From NCBI GenBank assembly GCA_900757505.1, contig CAAEOE010000075.1, positions 1 through 64,000 on the forward strand: 64,000 nucleotides of DNA, given 5' to 3'. Under the pieces are notes generated by a model. It ran no database searches. It had not been told where the DNA came from and saw only the letters and a list, made by a program, of their open reading frames with translations. Shown one piece after another: positions 8,378-15,019 of this stretch. The translations under genes were made by a program, and so were the position numbers. Within the stretch, counting starts at the first letter, position 1; the number at the start of each line of letters is the position of its first letter. The DNA is from an uncultured Collinsella sp. Lineage in GTDB: Bacteria; Actinomycetota; Coriobacteriia; Coriobacteriales; Coriobacteriaceae.

Positions 8378-8512
8378 GGTCGGGCAAAGCCACCAGTCCC
8401 ATTCCGGTTTTGTCTGGCATTCCCTACACGACTGGTTGCGAAGCCGGTTTTGGAATTGCTTGGACCCCAAGCAGTGCCTCCGATAACCAATCCAAAATCG
8501 GCTCCCGACCAG
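8378..8512 (+). ncRNA. Candidate structured cis-regulatory RNA, copy 1 (kdgA leader)
   Basis: The 253-nt gap between kdgK and kdgA holds a foldable element. A 12-bp stem pairs 8443-8454 with 8491-8502 and encloses a GCTTGG/CCAAGC hairpin, followed by the conserved strand GCAGTGCCTCCGATAACC at 8471-8488. AGTCCCATTCCGG lies at 8395-8407, and an outer GGTCGGG/CCCGACC stem (8378-8384 with 8504-8510) is possible. ACTGGT near 8431 can pair with either ACCAGT upstream or ACCAG downstream, which would allow switching. The same conserved strands, with different but still pairing stems, recur before the gene at 10776. No known riboswitch class fits as far as I can judge. Confidence 0.65.
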
Positions 8513-8562
8513 CACATTTGGCAATCACGCGCCCGTGCGCGCCTCACATCGAAAGGAACACC

Positions 8563-9204
8563 ATGTTCGATCAGTTCTACACCACGCTTGAATCCCTGGG
8601 CATCGTGCCGGTCGTCGTGCTCGACAAGGTCGAGGACGCCGCTCCGCTCGCCCACGCTCTGATGTCTGCCGGCATGAAGTCCGCCGAGGTCACCTTCCGT
8701 ACCGCTTGCGCCGCCGAGTGCATCGCCGCCATGGCCGAGGCCGAGCCCGAGATGTGCGTCGGCGCCGGCACCGTCCTGACTGTCGAGCAGGTTGAGCAGG
8801 CCCGCGCCGCCGGTGCCAAGTTCATCGTCTCCCCGGGTTACAACGAGGACGTCGTGAAGCACTGCATCGACATCGACCTGCCAGTGCTGCCCGGCACCGT
8901 GACCCCCTCCGAGGTTACCGCCGCCGAGAACCTGGGCCTCAAGGTCACCAAGTTCTTCCCCGCGGCTCAGTACGGCGGCCTCAACACCATCAAGGCCCTC
9001 GCCGCTCCGTTTGTCGGTCATCGCTTTATGCCCACCGGCGGCGTGAGCACCGCCAACGTCGAGGAGTACCTGAGCTCCAGCGCCATCATCGCCTGTGGTG
9101 GCACCTGGATGGTCAAGCCGGCCCTGTTCGCCGACGGCGACTTTTCCAAGGTCGAGCAGATCGCCCGCGAGGCCATGGACGTCGTCAAGAAGGTCCGCGG
9201 CTAG
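8563..9204 (+). CDS. kdgA: KDPG aldolase (2-dehydro-3-deoxyphosphogluconate aldolase)
   Basis: The 213-residue class I aldolase shows AEVTFRTACAAE, the VGAGTVLTVEQV strand, FIVSPGYNEDV, LPGTVTPSEV and the Schiff-base lysine region LKVTKFFPAAQYGG; FMPTGGVS binds the phosphate. GAAAGGA precedes the ATG. It cleaves KDPG to pyruvate and glyceraldehyde 3-phosphate in the cytosol, the final step of pectin, galacturonate and sugar-acid catabolism here. It may also accept 4-hydroxy-2-oxoglutarate, as relatives do. It lies behind kdgK with its own structured leader. Confidence 0.93.
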   Translation: MFDQFYTTLESLGIVPVVVLDKVEDAAPLAHALMSAGMKSAEVTFRTACAAECIAAMAEAEPEMCVGAGTVLTVEQVEQARAAGAKFIVSPGYNEDVVKHCIDIDLPVLPGTVTPSEVTAAENLGLKVTKFFPAAQYGGLNTIKALAAPFVGHRFMPTGGVSTANVEEYLSSSAIIACGGTWMVKPALFADGDFSKVEQIAREAMDVVKKVRG

Positions 9205-9222
9205 GTTTAGCTCTCTATCGTG

Positions 9223-9254
9223 AAAGGGGGCGTGCCCTAGACCTCGCCCCCTTT
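9223..9254 (+). terminator. Terminator of kdgK-kdgA
   Basis: AAAGGGGGCG pairs with CGCCCCCTTT around a 12-base loop and runs into CTTTTA, 19 bases past the kdgA stop. Confidence 0.8.
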
Positions 9255-9259
9255 CTTTT

Positions 9260-9360
9260 AAAGCGGCTCGGAAGCGCGCCGTTTCCGTCACGAACAAGAA
9301 CCAAAACCGTCTTGTATGCTGATAGAACGTGACGGAAGCGACACGCCTCCAAGCCGCTTT
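9260..9360. repeat. ~100-bp interrupted inverted repeat
   Basis: AAAGCGGCT at 9260 pairs with AGCCGCTTT at 9352-9360, and an inner 13-bp arm at 9280-9292 pairs with 9328-9340 with one mismatch. No gene lies in the 391-base gap from 9205 to 9595, which holds this element, a second imperfect inverted repeat (9421-9491) and the 67-bp palindrome at 9515. Confidence 0.45.
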
Positions 9361-9420
9361 GCCTACTCGGCTGGCCGTCGCGCTCAACTAAGCCACTTCG
9401 ACAAAAGCCGAGCCACCAAA

Positions 9421-9491
9421 ACAGCTGTGGTGCCGTCTGGAGGAATGGACCCTTGCTTCCGGTCTTTTCCTCCAAGCGGCACCGCAGCTTT
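9421..9491. repeat. Imperfect inverted repeat
   Basis: The left arm at 9421-9444 and the right arm at 9468-9491 are about 22-24 bases long and complementary with a few mismatches, sharing GGTGCCG/CGGCACC and GGAGGA/TCCTCC. No ORF context explains it; it may be an old intergenic palindromic repeat. Confidence 0.4.
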
Positions 9492-9514
9492 GTGCCCCGG
9501 TTACGCCCCAACGC

Positions 9515-9581
9515 AGTTGCGGTGAAATAGGGACTGTTTGCGCCACCTAGGTCACAAAACAGTCCCTATTTCACCGCAACT
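9515..9581. repeat. 67-bp intergenic palindrome family, copy 1
   Basis: Outer arms AGTTGCGGTGAAATAGGGAC and the complementary GTCCCTATTTCACCGCAACT are perfectly matched, with a variable centre. Related copies lie at 10361-10427, 23391-23458, 26308-26374 and 34722-34788, always between genes. Confidence 0.75.
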
Positions 9582-9595
9582 TATATGGGGATTGA

Positions 9596-10288
9596 TTAGA
9601 TGGCCGAGTCTTTGGACAGCTCAAAATAGTCGGGATGCAAGGCGATAACCGGACCTTGCTCTTCGGGCATCAGGTGCAGGTGTGTCTCTGCCAGATAGCT
9701 CGCCGCGTCGGTATCGCCCCTCTTAATGGCCTCGAGAATCCGGCGATGCTGCCGACGAATCGGCTCCCAATCCAAATCCTGCGACACCATACGCAACCAG
9801 TTATATCGCTCAAAATGCGTGTTGATGCTCTTCATCCAATCCCACAACATGTGACGACCGGCAATCTCAAAACATGTCTCATGGAACAGGTTATCCAGGT
9901 CAAAGAAACGGCGCGTTTCGCCATGGTCGAGCGACTCGGACTCGGTAAGAATCTGCTCAAGCCGCTGCTTTTGCTCGGGCGAGGCGGCCGAACAGCATTT
10001 AATTAGCACGCTTCTCTCGAGCTTCTCGCGCAAAAAGCAGGCGTTTTCGGCGCGTTCCATGCTGATCTTAGAGACGTAGGTGCCGCTTTTGGGACGCGTT
10101 TCCACCAGCTCCTGCTCACGCAGGCGCACAAAGGATTCGCGAATGGGCGTGCGCCCGATTCCCGTCTCCTTTTCCAGACCAATCGCCGAAAGACGCGTGC
10201 CGGGCCTGAGCTCGGCATAGATGATCTTGGAGCGCAATGCGTTGTACGCCTGGTCTTGCAGGCTCTGATAATGCTGGTGCTGTTCCAT
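9596..10288 (-). CDS. GntR-family regulator, FCD (FadR) subfamily
   Basis: The 230-residue protein has an N-terminal winged helix (LRPGTRLSAIGLEKETGIGR, TPIRESFVRL, then TRPKSGTYVSKI) and a C-terminal all-helical FCD ligand domain with metal-site residues (FDLDNLFHETCF, RQHRRILEAIKRGD, ETHL). Start chosen at MEQHQHYQSL with GAGGG ahead, since upstream in-frame codons cross the palindrome at 10361. It lies between kdgA and the DUF6198 gene and divergent from the latter. Ligand unknown; a sugar acid is plausible from its neighbours. Confidence 0.82.
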   Translation of the reverse strand: MEQHQHYQSLQDQAYNALRSKIIYAELRPGTRLSAIGLEKETGIGRTPIRESFVRLREQELVETRPKSGTYVSKISMERAENACFLREKLERSVLIKCCSAASPEQKQRLEQILTESESLDHGETRRFFDLDNLFHETCFEIAGRHMLWDWMKSINTHFERYNWLRMVSQDLDWEPIRRQHRRILEAIKRGDTDAASYLAETHLHLMPEEQGPVIALHPDYFELSKDSAI

Positions 10289-10360
10289 AAAGCCCTCGGA
10301 TAAGTCCTCGGTTAGTCGAATACCACCATGCAATACTATCGCATCCCCCGCCCCCTCATA

Positions 10361-10427
10361 AGTTGCGGTGGAATAGTTCCTGTTCAAGGCCTTCAGCAGC
10401 AAAAACAGGAACTATTCCACCGCAACT
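10361..10427. repeat. 67-bp intergenic palindrome family, copy 2
   Basis: AGTTGCGGTGGAATAGTTCC pairs with GGAACTATTCCACCGCAACT at the far end. It has the same outer arms as the other copies, but the inner arm differs on both sides in a compensating way. It lies in the 487-base gap (10289-10775) that also holds two operators and two RNA elements. Confidence 0.75.
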
Positions 10428-10450
10428 ACAGCCAACGAGTTGTTGCGATT

Positions 10451-10466
10451 AGGTGAACGTTCACCT
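10451..10466. promoter_or_regulatory. LacI-type operator AGGTGAACGTTCACCT
   Basis: A perfect 16-bp palindrome about 55 bases upstream of the -10 box at 10505. The same sequence occurs at 50514-50529 before uxaC and, with small changes, at 22412, 38297, 38336, 45541, 45581 and 50476. It links the downstream DUF6198 gene to the uronate regulon. Confidence 0.7.
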
Positions 10467-10504
10467 TTTTATTGTTTTTCTCTTAGCAAATAAAATCCCG
10501 TGCG

Positions 10505-10534
10505 TATACTTAGGCTCAAACGAAACCGATTTCG
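10505..10534 (+). promoter_or_regulatory. Promoter with KdgR-type operator before the DUF6198 gene
   Basis: TATACT at 10505-10510 is the -10 box, and CGAAACCGATTTCG at 10521-10534 repeats the kdgK operator exactly at a similar distance from the -10 box. Confidence 0.7.
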
Positions 10535-10538
10535 TTTA

Positions 10539-10596
10539 GCGTGGGCAATAGGATGCTAAGACGCACCCTACCATCTTGGCATCTTATCGCCCACGC
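10539..10596 (+). ncRNA. 58-nt leader hairpin with conserved loop, copy 2
   Basis: GCGTGGGC at 10539-10546 pairs with GCCCACGC at 10589-10596. The stem continues through ATA/TAT, a G-T pair and GATGC/GCATC, with one mismatch in 18 bp. The loop AAGACGCACCCTACCATCTT matches copy 1 except at two central positions. The position right after the KdgR-type operator is the same in both leaders. Confidence 0.65.
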
Positions 10597-10617
10597 AATA
10601 CCATTTGCTTTCTTCCC

Positions 10618-10742
10618 GTCTCGTTGGACCTTTAGTCCCATTCCGGCACAGCGAGACACTTCCTAGACGACTGACCGTGGGGCCGGCTTTTCTGCTTTTG
10701 CAGCAGTGCCTCCGATAACCCTCTTTTGCCGGCCCGGGTCAG
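10618..10742 (+). ncRNA. Candidate structured cis-regulatory RNA, copy 2 (DUF6198 leader)
   Basis: GTCTCG (10618-10623) pairs with CGAGAC (10652-10657) and brackets AGTCCCATTCCGG at 10634-10646, identical to the kdgA leader. CTGACC (10671-10676) pairs with GGTCAG (10737-10742), GGCCGGC (10681-10687) with GCCGGCC (10728-10734), and CTGC with GCAG. The strand GCAGTGCCTCCGATAACC at 10703-10720 is identical to copy 1. Stems differ from copy 1 but still pair, the pattern expected of a functional RNA. It ends 33 bases before the start codon. Confidence 0.65.
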
Positions 10743-10775
10743 CTTTTTCACACAACCGAAAGGACGGGTAGCAAC

Positions 10776-11456
10776 ATGCGACCGCTCATCATCATGCATG
10801 GCGAGAACATCGACTGGCGCCATACCGTCATCAGAACGCTGATGTATCTGGTGGGCGTTGCAGTACTGGCACTCGGTATGAGTCTCCAGACGGCATCCGG
10901 CCTGGGCGTCGCCGCGCTCACGTGCTTTGCCACAACCCTATCCATGCTCACTGGTAAGACGCTCGGCTTTTGGATCACCGCAACCTACGTCGCCTACATC
11001 GTGGCGCAATTAGCCATCTTGCGAAGCGAGTTCCAGCCGCGCATCCTGCTCGAGTTGTTCTTCTCAACGCTGATTGGCGGCTTGACCGACCTCTTCATGG
11101 CGGTCAACCCACTGCATCCCACGGCACTCCCCACACAGATTGCGACCATGCTGCTCTCCCTCGCTGTCACCGCATTTGGCGTAAGTCTCGTCGTCAACAT
11201 GGGCGTTGTCCCCAACGCGCCCGACGGCTTGGTGCAAGTCATTGCCGAAAAGCTTAAACGCCGCTTTGGTGACGTAAAAGTCGTGTTTGACTGCTCACAT
11301 GTCGCCGCCTCGCTCGCGTTGTCGCTGATCTTTATGTACAACCTGGGCGGCTTTGGCGTCACGACCGCCATCTCGGCACTGTTCCTGGGCCATGTCATCA
11401 ACGTTGCCAACAAGCTGTTCGCCCAGCGCTTTATCCGCGCGGCATTTGGAAAATAG
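10776..11456 (+). CDS. DUF6198 (YczE/YitT-like) integral membrane protein
   Basis: The 226-residue protein has a short cytosolic N-terminus and about five or six membrane helices (roughly residues 18-40, 52-75, 85-105, 118-140, 170-190 and 195-215). Family features are the glycine-rich LGMSLQTASGLGVAAL segment after helix 1 and a related second half (VTAFGVSLVVNMGVVPNAPDGL), suggesting an internal repeat. AAAGGACGGG precedes the ATG. The family's biochemical role is not established. Its leader carries the kdgK operator, hairpin and RNA motif plus the uxa-type operator, so a role in uronate or KDG transport or tolerance is inferred. Confidence 0.72.
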   Translation: MRPLIIMHGENIDWRHTVIRTLMYLVGVAVLALGMSLQTASGLGVAALTCFATTLSMLTGKTLGFWITATYVAYIVAQLAILRSEFQPRILLELFFSTLIGGLTDLFMAVNPLHPTALPTQIATMLLSLAVTAFGVSLVVNMGVVPNAPDGLVQVIAEKLKRRFGDVKVVFDCSHVAASLALSLIFMYNLGGFGVTTAISALFLGHVINVANKLFAQRFIRAAFGK

Positions 11457-11480
11457 CACCACCGTAAGAACCCGCGAACA

Positions 11481-11580
11481 GCGCTATACGTTGCTATATC
11501 TCACTATACTTTGCTATATCTTGCTATACTTTGCTATATCTTGCTATACTTTGCTATATCTTGCTATATCTTGCTATATC
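11481..11580. repeat. Ten 10-bp tandem repeats (TTGCTATATC type)
   Basis: Ten consecutive 10-bp units run from 11481 to 11580, alternating TTGCTATATC and TTGCTATACT, with two diverged units at the left end. One unit per helical turn places every copy on one face of the DNA. The array ends 19 bases before the ATPase start and has no spacers, so it is not CRISPR. Confidence 0.85.
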
Positions 11581-11599
11581 TTGAGCAAAGGTGGCTCAC

Positions 11600-12691
11600 A
11601 TGCAAACAAACCCTTTTAAGCCCACAGCAGGTAAAACACCTCCCACGATTATCGGCCGCGAAGATGTACTTGAAGAATTCAGTGAAGGCCTCACCAACGG
11701 GCCTGGTGCCCCTGGGCGCCTAATGCGCATAGCCGGCGTCCGTGGAACGGGCAAGACGGTCCTCCTTGACGAGTGCTCACGTTTGGCGCAAAGCCGTGGC
11801 TGGACGGTCATAAAAGAGGTCGCAACCGAGGGACTTTGCCAGCGCATTCTCGAACAGCTGCAGCCCAAATTCCAGGCCAAACACGCCAGATTTGAGCCCA
11901 CCGTAGCTGGCATATCCATCGGCAGCATAGACATTGAGCGAATCGGTCCATCGCTACGCGACGCCATGAGACAGACAATATCCAAGAATGAAAATGGCCT
12001 GCTCATCACTCTCGACGAGGTTCAAGACGCAGAGCTCGATGAGGTCCGAACGCTCTCCATTGCGATTCAGCAGGTTATCGGCGAAGACCTTGATATCGCC
12101 TTTGTTTTTGCGGGGCTGCCTTCGATGATTGAAAGCATCATCAACGGAAAGACACTTACGTTTTTGCGCCGTGCCCTCCCCTTTGACCTGAAGGCTGTGG
12201 CAGTAACCGAAGTGTCGTACTCCCTCGAGGAAACCATTGAAGCGTCTGGCATGGAGTTGCAGCCAGGTATTGCCGGCCAACTTGCCGAGGCAACGCAAGG
12301 TTATCCTTTTATGATCCAACTCGTTGGATACTACGCATGGCAGTTGGCAAGACGCGCACATACACCGATTATTGGAGAAGAAGAAGCCGAGCGCGGCATT
12401 GCAACGGCACGCGAACGCTTCTGTGCCATGGTGATTGAGCCCGCGCTACAGCGCATTCCGCCCACGTGCATCGCTTATCTGCTGAGCATGGCATCTTTGG
12501 GGCAGACGAGCTCGACCAGCATGGTTGCCGATGCCCTAAACAAAACGCCTCAACAGGTGAGTTCCGTCCGCAGCCGCCTGTTAAGAGAATCGATTATCGA
12601 GGCTCCCTCGTACGGCAAGGTCTCATTTGCCATCCCCTACATGCGCGACTACCTCTACGAGCACAAAGCCGAACTGGAAGTTGAACTGTAG
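11600..12691 (+). CDS. AAA-type ATPase (ORC/archaeal ATPase-like) with winged-helix C-terminus
   Basis: The 363-residue P-loop ATPase has Walker A GVRGTGKT near residue 46, Walker B LLITLDEVQD near residue 134, sensor-like FAGLPSMI, and an arginine-rich lid. The last ~90 residues look like a winged helix (ADALNKTPQQVSSVRSRLLR). The ATG at 11600 has AAAGGTGG ahead; a GTG nine bases upstream is possible. Such stand-alone ORC-like ATPases occur in mobile and defence contexts, and the role here is unknown. It lies between a helical-phase repeat array and a decayed integrase, so replication, partition or self-regulation at the array is a reasonable guess. Confidence 0.75.
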   Translation: MQTNPFKPTAGKTPPTIIGREDVLEEFSEGLTNGPGAPGRLMRIAGVRGTGKTVLLDECSRLAQSRGWTVIKEVATEGLCQRILEQLQPKFQAKHARFEPTVAGISIGSIDIERIGPSLRDAMRQTISKNENGLLITLDEVQDAELDEVRTLSIAIQQVIGEDLDIAFVFAGLPSMIESIINGKTLTFLRRALPFDLKAVAVTEVSYSLEETIEASGMELQPGIAGQLAEATQGYPFMIQLVGYYAWQLARRAHTPIIGEEEAERGIATARERFCAMVIEPALQRIPPTCIAYLLSMASLGQTSSTSMVADALNKTPQQVSSVRSRLLRESIIEAPSYGKVSFAIPYMRDYLYEHKAELEVEL

Positions 12692-12710
12692 AAACGGCAA
12701 CTGCCCTGCA

Positions 12711-12838
12711 AGACGAAAACCGTTTTCGTACGGATTTAAAGCAGACGTAAACGATTTTCGTCTTGATTTGCGTACGGAATTAAGACGTAAATTGCGCTTT
12801 CGTACGCTTATTACCAGACGCAAATTGTTTTCGTCCGG
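12711..12838. repeat. Four imperfect palindromic repeats (AGACGnAAA...TTTTCGT)
   Basis: Units start at 12711, 12743, 12783 and 12816, each 20-24 bases long with AGACG(A/T/C)AAA on the left and TTTCGT(A/C)CG on the right; AGACGAAAAG recurs at about 12856. Spacing is 32, 40 and 33 bases. They fill the gap between the ATPase and the integrase remnant and may be binding sites of an element protein. Confidence 0.55.
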
Positions 12839-14125
12839 CCATGCGTCCCCAATCTAGACGAAAAGAGCCCCGAGCTCGTATTGAACTGCATCCCAATTCT
12901 TGGACGGGCGCCGATGCCCTGATCTCTGCCATGTCGAGGTGCGAGATCAAATCCTTGGCGCGCTCGCCGGAGTGGTATGCCTTGTTCGGCGCCACCTTCC
13001 TGTAGAGCTTCTTGAGCTTCGTCTTCCCCTTGTTGCCCGGCGGCATCTCCGTCTCAGGTGGCAGCCCTAGGAAGGACAGGACGCCGGGCAGGTCGCACAG
13101 CATCACGTCCTCGATGTCGGCCTTGGCCGCCAGGTCGACGACTCTCTGCGCTGTCGGCGAGATGTTCGGGGTGCTGCTACCGCCCGCTGGTTCGGAAGCT
13201 GGCGGGCAGTAGCGGGCAGTAGCGGTGTGGCTCGATAGGCCCGAATATCCGTAAGGAAGGTGCTCGCTCTCATATGTGCTGATATGCCTCGCCTCGCGAA
13301 CCTTGGGATGCTTCCTGAGGTAATCCCTCAATTCGAGCCACTCTTTATGCTCATAACGCTTCGAAATCGTTTCCCCGTCGACAGTTTCCTTCACATAATG
13401 GTATGTTCGAACGCCTTCGAACTTGCCGAACCCGTTCTCGACGCTGAAGTTTCTGAACCAGCACGAAAACCCATTCAGGTCCATGAAGTTGACTTGGGGA
13501 TGCCTGTCTTTCGTTCGTTCGAATGAGTGGACGAGCGGAGTGCCTTTGACTTGTTCCAGGCCGAAGGCTTCCATTTCGCGGGCCTGCTCCTTTTTCCAGA
13601 ATTCGAGATACGACGTCAGCGTCTCGCTTATCGAGATCCTCCGCACGCTTTTCTTGCTTTTGGGCGAGCGAACGCTTCGATCGGCCGCGAACTGCTGCTC
13701 AATGAGGATGCTTCTGTTCTCGACGGAGACATCGGACCACGTCATCCCGAGGGCTTCTGCCCTTCTCATGTCGGTGTCGAGCATGAGCATCACGCATGTG
13801 ATGTGCGCGTCCGGTTCTCGATTGAGTAGGATGTCGAGTAGGCGAGCGGCGTGATGGTTCCTTCGCGGTTGTCGTGGAACTTTTTTGCGTACGAGCCGAC
13901 GGTGTCCCTCGATTTTTGGACGTAGGTGCCGCTGTTGAGTTCTGCCTTGTAGGCTTCGAGTGCGGCGTCGACCTCTCGGCTTTTGGTGGTATGTATGGTC
14001 TGCCACGGCGAATAGCGGTATTTGCCCGTGACCGGATCCTTGCCGAGGCTGTGACGGTAGCGCCACGTGTATTTGTCGCGGCGTTGCTTCGTTCCTTTGC
14101 CTATGACGAGAGGTCGGTCGTTCAT
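12780..14125 (-). pseudogene. Decayed tyrosine recombinase (integrase)
   Basis: The N-terminal part (14125 down to ~13840) encodes a start MNDRPLVIGKGTKQRRDK and the arm-binding AP2-like domain. After NREGTITPLAY the frame changes. The next frame continues with the catalytic domain start (MLMLDTDMRRAEALGMTWSDV, first catalytic Arg; then KSKKSVRRISI), but most of the core-binding domain is missing, and the HxLRH box and terminal Tyr cannot be found. The 3' third contains unrelated fragments (to about 12900). A deletion plus frameshift in an old integrase explains this. It ends near the repeats at 12711 and begins 280 bases from the tRNA fragment. Confidence 0.75.
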
Positions 14126-14198
14126 CGTGTTCCTTGCCTGAAGTGCCTGAGAATCGCGCTCGGTTGCGCGGAATGGCGCAAAGGGCTGGGGCGGGTGG

Positions 14199-14250
14199 GC
14201 ATTACCCTTGGTGGTGGGCCCTGCGTGGGGTCACACCCCAAGGGTAATGC
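14199..14250. repeat. Inverted repeat upstream of the integrase remnant
   Basis: GCATTACCCTTGG at 14199-14211 pairs perfectly with CCAAGGGTAATGC at 14238-14250. It could be an operator, a recombination directionality site or a hairpin in the integrase leader. It lies in the 585-base gap (14126-14710) that also holds the arm-like repeats and the tRNA fragment. Confidence 0.5.
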
Positions 14251-14275
14251 TCCGCCTGACCGCTTTCAAGCTCGT

Positions 14276-14378
14276 TGTGGGTCGAATTTGGGTCGAATTA
14301 TTCCGCGTACTTTTCTTTCGTAAATCTATGAAAACATCAAATGACCTGGAGTTATATTGACTTCAATTTGGGTCGAAA
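14276..14378. repeat. Three direct repeats TTTGGGTCGAAT, possible integrase arm sites
   Basis: Copies lie at 14276-14287 (TGTGGGTCGAAT), 14287-14298 and 14367-14378 (last base A). All are in the same orientation within 130 bases of the tRNA fragment, as expected for arm-type binding sites of a tyrosine integrase. Confidence 0.5.
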
Positions 14379-14405
14379 TGTCTGAATGAAACAACGTCGT
14401 AGCGA

Positions 14406-14451
14406 CCTCATAACCCGAAGGTCGGTGGTTCAAATCCGCCCCCCGCGACCA
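14406..14451 (+). other. tRNA-Met (CAU) 3' fragment, probable attachment site scar
   Basis: The stretch begins at the anticodon loop CTCATAA, continues with the 3' anticodon stem, the T arm GGTGGTTCAAATCCGCC and an acceptor end with CCGCGACCA. The 5' half (acceptor, D arm, 5' anticodon stem) is absent, so it is not a working tRNA. Integrases often cross over at this loop and leave exactly such a 3' fragment at the distal end of the element. A hairpin terminator follows at 14461-14488. Confidence 0.8.
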
Positions 14452-14460
14452 TGAAACTTC

Positions 14461-14488
14461 AGGTCGGAAGCATAAAAGCTCCCGACCT
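14461..14488 (+). terminator. Terminator after the tRNA fragment
   Basis: AGGTCGG(A)AGC pairs with GCTCCCGACCT and is followed by TTTTTC. It was probably the original tRNA terminator. From here to 14710 I see no gene. Confidence 0.65.
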
Positions 14489-14710
14489 TTTTCTTTGTCT
14501 AGGGGTTTCGGCATCTCTCGTTCTTTGGGTACCTCGAGGCGGGCAATCAGATAGATGCTTACGAGTATCATAGGGTCTTTTTACGTCGCGGTCGTGTCTC
14601 GTACTGGTGCGCCGCTCTTTGTGGGACGTGTCACTTTGCCATAGGTTGTCCGGCTGCGGGGCGCAGGTCGCTCCCCGTGGCGTCGCTCCTTTCGACGCTA
14701 CGCTGCCTGG

Positions 14711-15019
14711 CTACTCGTTCCACTGGTGCTTTTTCATGTCGACGCAGCCGTTGTCTCGGAAGGCGACTCCTTCCTCCGTCAGCAGTGCTCGCTGGTCGGG
14801 GAAGTTTGGCGCGAGGCGTCCCGCGTGGTTGACGACGCGGTGGCAGGGATAATCGCCGTAGCGATCCACCTCGCTCAGCACCGCTCCGACCAGGCGAGAG
14901 TTTTTCTCCCTGCCGATGAGGCGCGCTATCTGACCGTACGAGGCGACGCATCCCGCCGGAATCTCTGCCACGACGGAGAGAATCTCATAAACCAAATCTT
15001 CGTCCAGGACTTTTCCCAT
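14711..15019 (-). CDS. Methylated-DNA-cysteine alkyltransferase-family protein (single domain)
   Basis: The 102-residue protein matches the C-terminal DNA-binding and active-site domain of Ogt/MGMT: VYEILSVVAEIPAGCVASYGQIARLIG, then YPCHRVVNHAGRL. It keeps the PCHRV cysteine, unlike alkyltransferase-like (ATL) proteins, which usually have Trp there. It lacks the N-terminal domain of full-length enzymes. It may repair O6-alkylguanine or act as a damage sensor. It is the last gene of a minus-strand series after the CBS gene. Confidence 0.82.
   Translation of the reverse strand: MGKVLDEDLVYEILSVVAEIPAGCVASYGQIARLIGREKNSRLVGAVLSEVDRYGDYPCHRVVNHAGRLAPNFPDQRALLTEEGVAFRDNGCVDMKKHQWNE

Noticed and set aside
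8378..8512. T-box or other known riboswitch before kdgA
   Set aside because: No T-box AGGGTGG-type sequence and no conserved core of the riboswitch classes I know could be found.
11481..11580. CRISPR array
   Set aside because: The 10-bp units are contiguous without spacers, and no cas gene is near.
14406..14451. Functional tRNA-Met gene
   Set aside because: The acceptor 5' strand, D arm and 5' anticodon stem are missing; only the 3' half remains.
14326..14571. 81-codon minus-strand ORF containing RGADLNHRPSGYE
   Set aside because: This is the well-known false product of reading a tRNA in antisense; the DNA is the tRNA-Met fragment.
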